DNA from: an uncultured Spirochaetota bacterium
Lineage (GTDB): Bacteria > Spirochaetota > Spirochaetia > JAFGXN01
Length of the DNA stretch: 64,000 nt
Assembly (NCBI GenBank): GCA_944388995.1
Contig: CALXKN010000004.1
Coordinates: 70,394 to 134,393, forward strand
Direction: 5' to 3'
Shown: in pieces, positions 25,475 through 32,127 of the stretch
How the letters are laid out: each line of letters opens with the position of its first letter
Position numbering within the stretch: position 1 is the first letter of the stretch
The notes under the pieces: model-generated
Database searches by the model: none
What the model saw: the letters and a program-made list of their open reading frames with translations, nothing else
What the model was told of the DNA's origin: nothing
Position numbers and translations under genes: made by a program

Positions 25475-25924
25475 ATGAAGAAAACGATTTTCGGACTGAT
25501 TTTCTGCGCCGTTTTTTTGCCGGGCTGCGGGCGGATGAATGTTGATTTTCCGCCGCCGTCCGATTCTGCTTCCGTGACGGAGCTGTTTCCGGCCTCCGTG
25601 GACGGAGCGCCGATGAGGCTGACCGATTCCGGTTTGAGCCAGGGACTGGCATACGCGTATCAAGGCGTCGGTTCCGTTTGGGTGTACAGAACGAACGACG
25701 AAGCGTCGGCCGCCGCGTTTTTCGACGCGGAGGTGATGCCGCTTTTTGCCGGATTTTCTTCCGTCAGACGGTGGAATATCAACGGACGGCGGCAGGTGCA
25801 GGCGAAAGGCGGCGGCGCTTACGCTGTCGGCTGGACGAACGGGAAGTGGCTTTTTCTCATCCGCGCGGCCGGGAAAAAGGGGTTTAAAAAACTGACTGAC
25901 GTTTATCCTTGGATTGAGGATTAA
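25475..25924 (+). CDS. Small lipoprotein of unknown function
   Basis: 149 residues. MKKTIFGLIFCAVFLPGC is a good lipoprotein signal with lipobox LPGC (Cys18). The mature protein has about 130 residues with a compact alpha/beta pattern (SVWVYRTNDEASAAAFF, QVQAKGGGAYAVGWTNGKWL, FLIRAAG); no family recognised. It stands alone between divergent pfp and convergent galK, with a strong promoter and terminator, and its message is predicted to lack a leader. Confidence 0.8.
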   Translation: MKKTIFGLIFCAVFLPGCGRMNVDFPPPSDSASVTELFPASVDGAPMRLTDSGLSQGLAYAYQGVGSVWVYRTNDEASAAAFFDAEVMPLFAGFSSVRRWNINGRRQVQAKGGGAYAVGWTNGKWLFLIRAAGKKGFKKLTDVYPWIED

Positions 25925-25926
25925 AT

Positions 25927-25955
25927 AAAAGACCGCGGAGGATCCGCGGTCTTTT
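25927..25955. terminator. Bidirectional intrinsic terminator between the lipoprotein gene and galK
   Basis: Perfect 13-bp stem AAAAGACCGCGGA / TCCGCGGTCTTTT with a GGA loop; T-rich on either strand. Confidence 0.9.
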
Positions 25956-25960
25956 CGGCG

Positions 25961-27247
25961 TCAGATGACCGTTGTTCCTTCCGAACGGATTTTAATCGGC
26001 GTCACGCTTCCGGTTCCGAACATATTTTCCATAAAACGGGTGTAGGCTCCCGTGTATTCGCTTTTGATGTATACCTGAATCGTTCCCGCAAAGCCTCCGC
26101 CGTGAACGCGACAGACGCCGATGGAGCCGGGGCCGTGATCGATGAAAAACTGCTCGGTGACGGCCAGCGCGGTGGTAACGCCTTGATGCTGAATGTCTTT
26201 GACACTGGTGCAGTTCTGTAAAAAACGCCACGAGGAGAGTCCCGATTTTTTGACCAGTTTCAGATAGTCTACAATCCGGTTGGCTTTCAACGCTTCCACC
26301 ATTTTGATCGGACGCTCGTTTTCATTGATGAAGTGAAGCGCCCGCAAAAAAGCGCGGTCGCCGCATTTGTTGCGAATTTCAACGGAACGCAGCATCAAAT
26401 CGGTAACGGTCAATCCTCGTAAATAAGGCTGACCGAAGAGTTTGGCAACGCTCTTCATTTCAGCGGGAACGGCAGCGTATTCATCGGTCAGATCCGCATG
26501 GCTGCCGCCGGTATTAACGACAAGAAGATCGTAACCGTATTTTTTAAACGAGAATTGCACGTCGTTAATGACGGGGTTTTGAGGATCCGCAAAATCGATG
26601 GCGACGATTCCGCCGTATGCACAGGCGATCTGATCCATCAGTCCGCACGGTTTGTCAAAATAGTTATTCTCCGCCCACTGTCCGGCTTTTGCGATTGTAA
26701 CGGGATCGATTTTTTTGTTATTATAAAAAACGCTGAAAATATTGCCGATTAAATCTTCTACGGCGGCGGAGGAACTCAATCCGCTTCCGCCGGGAACGTT
26801 GCTGGTCGTGTAAGCGGAAAAACCGCCGACTTTGTATTCGAGGTGCTTCAGCCGCGCCGCAATGCCGCGGATTAACGCCTCGGTTGTTCCTTTTTCCGAT
26901 TCCTTTTTTTCGATGTCTTTGATGTCAACGATAGCAGGCGGATAGCCTTCCGAAAAAATTTCGACAACGGTGTCATCCCGTTTGAAGGCGAATGCGAGCA
27001 GATCCAACTGAACGCTGGCGGCCAAAACGCAGCCGTGGTTGTGGTCGGTATGGTTCCCTGCCAATTCGGTTCGTCCCGGATTGCTGAAAATGGTAAAATC
27101 TTTGTTTGCCAATTCTTTCGGAATCAATTCGGTTGCTTTTAAATACCGCTGGGTCTGTTTTTCGACTTCGTCGGCTCCGTACAACGCTTCAAAACGGGCG
27201 TTATAGGCGCCGTTGTTTAATTTTTTAACGATTTCTGCCGGTTTCAC
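25961..27247 (-). CDS. galK: Galactokinase
   Basis: 428 residues from GTG at 27245-27247, which follows AAGGAG by six bases; a longer frame upstream lacks such a site. GHMP kinase features: the galactokinase signature NPGRTELAGNHTDHNHG (about 56-72), the glycine/serine-rich ATP loop VPGGSGLSSSAAVEDL in the middle, and the C-terminal CRVHGGGFAGTIQVY. It phosphorylates galactose at C1, the entry step of the Leloir pathway. No other gal genes are adjacent. A few GHMP relatives act on galacturonate or arabinose instead, but the signature favours galactose. Confidence 0.93.
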   Translation of the reverse strand: MKPAEIVKKLNNGAYNARFEALYGADEVEKQTQRYLKATELIPKELANKDFTIFSNPGRTELAGNHTDHNHGCVLAASVQLDLLAFAFKRDDTVVEIFSEGYPPAIVDIKDIEKKESEKGTTEALIRGIAARLKHLEYKVGGFSAYTTSNVPGGSGLSSSAAVEDLIGNIFSVFYNNKKIDPVTIAKAGQWAENNYFDKPCGLMDQIACAYGGIVAIDFADPQNPVINDVQFSFKKYGYDLLVVNTGGSHADLTDEYAAVPAEMKSVAKLFGQPYLRGLTVTDLMLRSVEIRNKCGDRAFLRALHFINENERPIKMVEALKANRIVDYLKLVKKSGLSSWRFLQNCTSVKDIQHQGVTTALAVTEQFFIDHGPGSIGVCRVHGGGFAGTIQVYIKSEYTGAYTRFMENMFGTGSVTPIKIRSEGTTVI

Positions 27248-27281
27248 GATATGCTCCTTGAAAAAAAACCTGTTTCTTTTT

Positions 27282-27310
27282 AGAATATCACGAAACACTT
27301 ACGAACGCAA
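27282..27310 (-). promoter_or_regulatory. Possible sigma-70 promoter of galK
   Basis: Minus strand: -35 TTGCGT (27305-27310), 17-base spacer, -10 TATTCT (27282-27287). Match is moderate. Confidence 0.4.
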
Positions 27311-27326
27311 CTTTTTTTTGAGAACC

Positions 27327-27794
27327 GTGAAAATTTTTGTCGATGCCGATTCCTGTCCTGTTTTGATTCGCCCCATTATCGAAAAGGCCGCTGCCCGTCG
27401 CCGCCTGGAAACCGTTTTTGTTGCCGACCGTCCGGTTCCTTTGAGCAAAAACGGCTGGGTTTCGTTTCAAAAAGTCATCTGCGGCGCCGGCTCCGCAGAT
27501 AATTGGATTTTTAACGCTGCTGATGCAGGCGATTTGATCATCACCCGTGATATTCCTTTTGCGGCTCGGCTTCTTGAAAAGAATGCGGTTGTTATCAACG
27601 ACCGCGGCTTTGAATTTACGTCGGACAACATTAAAAGTAAATTGAGTGAACGGGATATCATGAAGAGTTTTTACGAATCGGGATTGGCGGTCCAGGGGCT
27701 GAAAAGTTACGGAAAAAAAGAGGCGTTTGACTTTGCCAACCGATTCGATGCGGTTTTGACACGAATGGAAAAAGTTGCCCGAGACCAGACTTGA
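27327..27794 (+). CDS. YaiI/YqxD family (DUF188) protein
   Basis: 155 residues from GTG at 27327. VKIFVDADSCPVLIRPIIEK at the start, then ICGAGSADNWI, DLIITRDIPFA and VVINDRGFEFT are the conserved blocks of this PIN-like family with its acidic residues (DADSCP, DAGD, TRDIP). Members are predicted nucleases; the biological role is not established. The last six codons and the stop lie inside the tRNA-Leu gene on the other strand (overlap 27776-27794). Confidence 0.9.
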   Translation: MKIFVDADSCPVLIRPIIEKAAARRRLETVFVADRPVPLSKNGWVSFQKVICGAGSADNWIFNAADAGDLIITRDIPFAARLLEKNAVVINDRGFEFTSDNIKSKLSERDIMKSFYESGLAVQGLKSYGKKEAFDFANRFDAVLTRMEKVARDQT

Positions 27795-27862
27795 ACTGGA
27801 ACGACCGTTAACGGGTCGGGGGATTTTAAGTCCCCTGTGTCTACCGATTCCACCACTCGGGC
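27776..27862 (-). tRNA. tRNA-Leu (anticodon UAA)
   Basis: Acceptor stem GCCCGAG/CTCGGGC (27856-27862 with 27777-27783), discriminator A at 27776. D arm with GGTGGAATCGGTAGACAC; anticodon stem GGGGA/TCCCC around the loop CTTAAAA, anticodon TAA. Long class II variable arm CGACCCGTTAACGGTCG; T arm with TTCAAGT. No CCA is encoded. It reads UUA and, by wobble, UUG. Confidence 0.95.
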
Positions 27863-27895
27863 TCTCTTCCCTTTTATATCAAAATCCGGTTGAGG

Positions 27896-29899
27896 TCAAG
27901 ATGTTGAAAGCGTTTTTTTCAGATTCGCCAACAGCGTTTTTGGATCGAAGTTCTCCGTTTTTTTTGACGGATCGTGCCTGACCGTCAGCTCTTCCGGAAT
28001 TTCCGACAGAAAAGGCGACGGATTCGCTGTTACGGCAATGCGGTTGCGTTTGCGCTTGGCACACGAGGTAATGACGATATGCCGTTTGGCGCGCGTCAGT
28101 GCAACGTAAAAAAGCCGCCGCTCTTCTTCAATGTTTTCGGCGTTTTCTTCAATGCTTCGTTTGTGCGGAATGATTTCTTCCTCAACTCCCGCCAAAAATA
28201 CGACATTGAATTCCAATCCCTTCGAAGCGTGGATCGTCATCAGATTGACCTTGTCTTCACCGTCGCCGTCTTTACGGTCATCCGTCAGCAGCGTAATGCG
28301 GTTGAGAAAATCGGGGAGGGAGCGGTTCTCCCGTTCGGGATCGGACTCCCACCGCCGAATCATATCGATAAACCGCGCGATGTTTCCGAGTTTGAATTTG
28401 GCAAGGCGTTCGTTATTTTTTGTTTCGTTAATAACAAAGGCGTAATAAAAAATTTCTTCCAAAAGAGACGAAAGAACGACCGACGCGCGGCTGCCCGGTT
28501 CGTCGAAGCGTTGGCGGTAAGTCTCGATCAAACCGACAAACTCTTCGATTTCATCCCCGACGGCTTTGGGAAAAAACGCTTCACGATCGGCGGAGGCGGC
28601 AATGGTGCAAAGCGCAGTATAAAGGGAAAATTTTCTCGCATCGGCAAACTGTTTCAACCGTTCAATCGATTTGACACCTAAACCGCGTCTCGGAGTGTTT
28701 AAAATTCGCAGCAGGTTGATTTCGTCGTCGGGATTGACGACGGTTTTCATGTAGGCAATGACATCTTTGATTTCCTTTCGTTGAAAAAACGATGTTCCAC
28801 CGGAAACGGTGTAGGGAATATTGTTGTTCAGCAGTTCTGCTTCGATTGGAGCGCAGAGCGTATTGGTTCGGACCAACACGGCGAAGTCGTCGTATTTGAG
28901 TTTGTGGTTAAAGCGAAGGGAACGGATGGTTGACGCGATGAAGGCGGCTTCGGCTTCTTCGTCCTCCGGCGTGAAAAGTTCGATGTGCCGGCCGGATTCT
29001 CCTCCCGTCCAGAGGTTTTTTGTTTTTCGATTGAGATTGCGGGAAATGAGCCGGTTGGCGGCTTCCAGAATGTTTTTGGTTGAACGGTAGTTCTGTTCCA
29101 GTTTAATTTCTCGCCGTTCGGGAAAATCTCGCTCAAAGCGGAGGAAGTTGCTGAAATCAGCGCCTCGCCACGAATAAATCGACTGATCGTCGTCGCCGAC
29201 AACCGAGAGGTTCCGGTGCTTTTCGGCGAGGGTTTTGACAATTTCGTATTGAATGGTTGAAGTGTCTTGAAATTCGTCAACCAGAATGTAGCGGTAACGG
29301 CTGCGGCACTCTTCGCAGACGGTCGCGTTTTCCCGCAGCAGTTTGAGCGGCAGAGCCAATAAATCATCAAAGTCGACGGCGTTAAACGCTTTCAGTCGGC
29401 GGTTGTAAAATTCATACCACTCTTTGTACGCGGCCGGCAGCGGCGTTCGTCCGGTTTTCACCGCGGAAAAAAGCGCTGCGGTTTCTGTTAAGTTGACCGA
29501 TTCGAGAGGGATTTTCAGTTCGACTGCAGCCTCTTTGGCTGCGCTTTGTGCATCGTCCGCATCGTAGACGGAAAAACGTCCCGAATAGCCGAGTTCGGCT
29601 CCGTAGCGGCGGATCAGCGACAGTCCGAACGAGTGAAAAGTCGATACAGTCAGTTTTTTTGCCCGTTCTCCAATCAGCGTTTGGATCCTCTCTTTCATTT
29701 CCGCGGCGGCTTTGTTGGTGAAGGTCAGAGCCAAAATGTTTTCCGGCGCGATGCCGGCGTTTTCAATCATAAACGCGGTTTTGAATGTGATCATGCGGGT
29801 TTTTCCGCTTCCGGCGCCGGCAATAATAAGCTGAGGTCCGTCAATTGAGGCGGCCGCTTCGTACTGTTTGTCGTTAAGTTCTTTTTTTAAATCGATCAT
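27896..29899 (-). CDS. UvrD/PcrA/Rep-type superfamily 1 DNA helicase
   Basis: 667 residues from ATG at 29899. Superfamily 1A motifs in order: Q motif LNDKQYEAA, Walker A IAGAGSGKTRMI (about 30-41), LALTFTNKAAAEM (motif Ia), YILVDEFQDT (Walker B), VVGDDDQSIYSWRGA (motif III), LEQNYRSTKNIL (motif IV), VNLMTIHASKGLEFNVVFL (motif V) and ERRLFYVALTRAK (motif VI). It unwinds DNA 3' to 5' in repair or replication restart. Slightly shorter than UvrD (720), so it may be PcrA or Rep-like; the subfamily cannot be fixed by eye. A -10 box TATAAT lies at 29921-29926 on the minus strand. Confidence 0.95.
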   Translation of the reverse strand: MIDLKKELNDKQYEAAASIDGPQLIIAGAGSGKTRMITFKTAFMIENAGIAPENILALTFTNKAAAEMKERIQTLIGERAKKLTVSTFHSFGLSLIRRYGAELGYSGRFSVYDADDAQSAAKEAAVELKIPLESVNLTETAALFSAVKTGRTPLPAAYKEWYEFYNRRLKAFNAVDFDDLLALPLKLLRENATVCEECRSRYRYILVDEFQDTSTIQYEIVKTLAEKHRNLSVVGDDDQSIYSWRGADFSNFLRFERDFPERREIKLEQNYRSTKNILEAANRLISRNLNRKTKNLWTGGESGRHIELFTPEDEEAEAAFIASTIRSLRFNHKLKYDDFAVLVRTNTLCAPIEAELLNNNIPYTVSGGTSFFQRKEIKDVIAYMKTVVNPDDEINLLRILNTPRRGLGVKSIERLKQFADARKFSLYTALCTIAASADREAFFPKAVGDEIEEFVGLIETYRQRFDEPGSRASVVLSSLLEEIFYYAFVINETKNNERLAKFKLGNIARFIDMIRRWESDPERENRSLPDFLNRITLLTDDRKDGDGEDKVNLMTIHASKGLEFNVVFLAGVEEEIIPHKRSIEENAENIEEERRLFYVALTRAKRHIVITSCAKRKRNRIAVTANPSPFLSEIPEELTVRHDPSKKTENFDPKTLLANLKKTLSTS

Positions 29900-29950
29900 G
29901 GTGTTTCCGATGCGGATTCCATTATACACAATCGAGCGGAAATGAAAAGG

Positions 29951-30754
29951 TTATTGTCTCGGTTTTTGGGAAGAGGCGGTTTTTCTCAGTTTGCAGAGAT
30001 AGAGCGGGCCGCGTCCCCGTTCGATGTCCGGCAAAACGATTCGTCCGAATTCTGTCGCTTCTCCAGGGGATGCAAATGGAATGAGCTCCACCGCATGCGG
30101 CCGTTTTTTTAGGAGTTTGGCAATGACGCCGTCGTTTTCTTCCGGTGCGATTGAGCAAGTCGAGTAAAGCAGTTCGCCTCCGATTTTCAGCGCGTCGAGA
30201 CCCGAAACCAAAATCGCAAACTGCCGCAGGGCAAGCGATTTGACGCGGGCCGGAGTCCACCGCGCCAACTCCTGCGGGCGGCGCAGCAGATGGGCTTCCG
30301 CCGAGCACGGAACATCGGCTAAAACGCGGTCGTAGCACTCCGGCTCGCTTCGGCCGATGAGGGCGGCCTCCCGTCCCGTAACAGTAACAGTTTGCGCGAT
30401 TTCGGGCGGCAGCACCGTTTTGATGACTGTTTTCAGCCGCCGTCTCCGTTCCATGGAAAGGTCATTGGCAACAAGGCGGCCGCGGCCGTTGAGGGCGGCG
30501 GCCAGGATGACGGTCTTCCCTCCGGGGGCGGCACAGAGATCCAAAACCGTATCTCCGGGCGAGACGTTTAGTATCCGGGCGGCATCGGCAGAGGCGCTGT
30601 TGAGCGCGTAAGGCGCGCGCGGCGGAAAGGAGACGGTTTCGTAATCGGCGTCATCCGATTCAAGAGCAGCGCGCAGAGACGGCCACCGCTCTCCGTAGAT
30701 AGCGGCGTAACGGGCTTCAAAGTCAGCCGCCGCATTTTGTTCGCGTTTTTTCAT
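29951..30754 (-). CDS. RNA m5C methyltransferase (RsmB/NSUN-type)
   Basis: 267 residues, Rossmann SAM-methyltransferase. SAM-binding VLDLCAAPGGKT (about 70-81), motif IV ADVPCSAE with Cys150, and motif VI LLYSTCSI with Cys200 are the two cysteines of RNA m5C methyltransferases. It lacks the N-terminal NusB-like domain of RsmB, so it is a short form; the target, rRNA or tRNA, is not evident. The stop codon overlaps nothing downstream, and the ATG overlaps the stop of the upstream secreted-protein gene by 4 bases (30751-30754). Confidence 0.9.
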   Translation of the reverse strand: MKKREQNAAADFEARYAAIYGERWPSLRAALESDDADYETVSFPPRAPYALNSASADAARILNVSPGDTVLDLCAAPGGKTVILAAALNGRGRLVANDLSMERRRRLKTVIKTVLPPEIAQTVTVTGREAALIGRSEPECYDRVLADVPCSAEAHLLRRPQELARWTPARVKSLALRQFAILVSGLDALKIGGELLYSTCSIAPEENDGVIAKLLKKRPHAVELIPFASPGEATEFGRIVLPDIERGRGPLYLCKLRKTASSQKPRQ

Positions 30755-31374
30755 GGGAAGACGATGTCCGAGTAGGTATTTTCATCCATTTCTTCAAGTT
30801 TCTGCCTGACATTTTTCAGGCGGGCGATGTCTTTTGAGATGATTTCTCCGTAGTCAAGATCGCCTGTGCGCATCCGGTGGGCATCTTCCTGCCATTTATA
30901 CAGAGTATCAAAGTGAATCCAACGGTATTCCGGTTTTCCCGTTTCGTCGGCGTACTCTTTGACTTTCGGCCAGCACGCCAATGCCCGTTCGTAATTGAGC
31001 AGCGCCATTTCCAGACTTCTCAGAATAATGTGACGGTACGGTTGATTGTAAAAATACGCCTCGCGTTTATCAAATTTTGACGCCTGCTTTCGGTACTCCT
31101 CCAAAATGAGTTGATGACACTTCATTCGGAACAGAGCGCGGTAACAAGCCCACTCCCTCTCATTTTCGATGCGAGTCAGCGCGTTCAGAGGATTGGCGAA
31201 GTCGGCATTCAGCGCCTGCTGCAGGTAAAAGATGTTTTCGTCGGTGCTTTCAACCGTTGCGTAGAAGTGCTGATGATAGAGTTTATAATACTGTTCGGCG
31301 TAGAGAATCGGCCATGCGTGCGCCGGCAAGTAGACCGCACACAGAAAAAAAACGGGTAAGAGAATCCTCCGCAT
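30751..31374 (-). CDS. Conserved exported protein, probably helical repeat type
   Basis: 207 residues. Signal peptide MRRILLPVFFLCAVYLPAHA with a likely cleavage after AHA. The mature protein is rich in helices and aromatic residues (ILYAEQYYKLYHQHFYATVE, ENIFYLQQALNADFANPLNA, EAYFYNQPYRHIILRSLEMA), spaced as in TPR-like folds, without a recognised signature. It is between tmk (6 bases upstream) and the methyltransferase. Its periplasmic location and helical nature would suit an envelope or periplasmic-flagellum accessory role, but that is speculation. Confidence 0.75.
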   Translation of the reverse strand: MRRILLPVFFLCAVYLPAHAWPILYAEQYYKLYHQHFYATVESTDENIFYLQQALNADFANPLNALTRIENEREWACYRALFRMKCHQLILEEYRKQASKFDKREAYFYNQPYRHIILRSLEMALLNYERALACWPKVKEYADETGKPEYRWIHFDTLYKWQEDAHRMRTGDLDYGEIISKDIARLKNVRQKLEEMDENTYSDIVFP

Positions 31375-31380
31375 GGTTTT

Positions 31381-32019
31381 TTATCGGCATTCCGGGAGGA
31401 AATCTAAACAGGAAGCGATAAACGCTTCCGTCTCGCCGGAGGGACGGGATGTATCGGCGGTAAAAATTTTCATACCGCTGTCTTCATAGCGCTCCAGCGT
31501 TGAGCGGTAAAGCGCGCGCGCGCGTTCAAGAAAGGCGGCTGTTTCGTAAATTTCCCTGCCGCCGCTGCGTCCGTCAATGCGTCTGAGCGCTTCTTTCGGA
31601 TCGACGTCGAGGAAAAACAGGTATTCGGGCAGCGGAAACGTCTCATTCAGTTCCAGAATTTCATCGATGCTGCCGCTGACGCCTTGGTAGGCGGCGGTTG
31701 AGAAGAAGTAGCGGTCGCAGAGAAGCTTGACTCCGCCGGAGGCCGCGGAGATGATGCCGTTTTCGCCGTAGACGTGCAGCGCGCGGTCGAGCGAAAACAG
31801 CGCGCCCATTGCCGTGTTGAAAAGCGGATCCCCGGCATTTCCGGTTTTCAGCAGGGTTCTCAGGCGGCGTCCGGCGGCGGATCCGGTCGGTTCGGCGTCG
31901 CAGCGGACGGGAATGTTCAGCCGTTTCAGCCGTTCTGCCAGGCGGTTCATCTGTGTCGTCGTTCCGCTTCCGTCAATCCCTTCAAATACAATGAATCCTT
32001 TGATGATTTTATTGTTCAT
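31381..32019 (-). CDS. tmk: Thymidylate kinase, with an altered P-loop
   Basis: 212 residues. KGFIVFEGIDGSGTTTQMNR at the N-terminus, LFSLDRALHV, and LLCDRYFFSTAAYQG match dTMP kinase; the substrate motif DRY and the LID-region RIDGRSGGREIYE are present. It makes dTDP from dTMP. The P-loop reads GIDGSGTTTQ: the expected lysine (GxDGxGKT) is Thr20. The change is in clear codons (GGA ACG ACG ACA). The start is ATG; divergent from bamA. Confidence 0.88.
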   Translation of the reverse strand: MNNKIIKGFIVFEGIDGSGTTTQMNRLAERLKRLNIPVRCDAEPTGSAAGRRLRTLLKTGNAGDPLFNTAMGALFSLDRALHVYGENGIISAASGGVKLLCDRYFFSTAAYQGVSGSIDEILELNETFPLPEYLFFLDVDPKEALRRIDGRSGGREIYETAAFLERARALYRSTLERYEDSGMKIFTADTSRPSGETEAFIASCLDFLPECR

Positions 32020-32084
32020 GATAAATTATTATAGCGGATTTTACCGGAAATGTCACAAAAATGGACTTTTTGCCTTTTAAATTC

Positions 32085-32114
32085 TTGTCACCAACGGGCG
32101 GATTCTGATATAGT
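32085..32114 (+). promoter_or_regulatory. Sigma-70 promoter of bamA-skp-mutS with a very short leader
   Basis: -35 TTGTCA (32085-32090), 18-base spacer, -10 TATAGT (32109-32114). Predicted start near 32121, only seven to ten bases before the bamA ATG. Confidence 0.55.
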
Positions 32115-32127
32115 AAAATGAGGTTTT

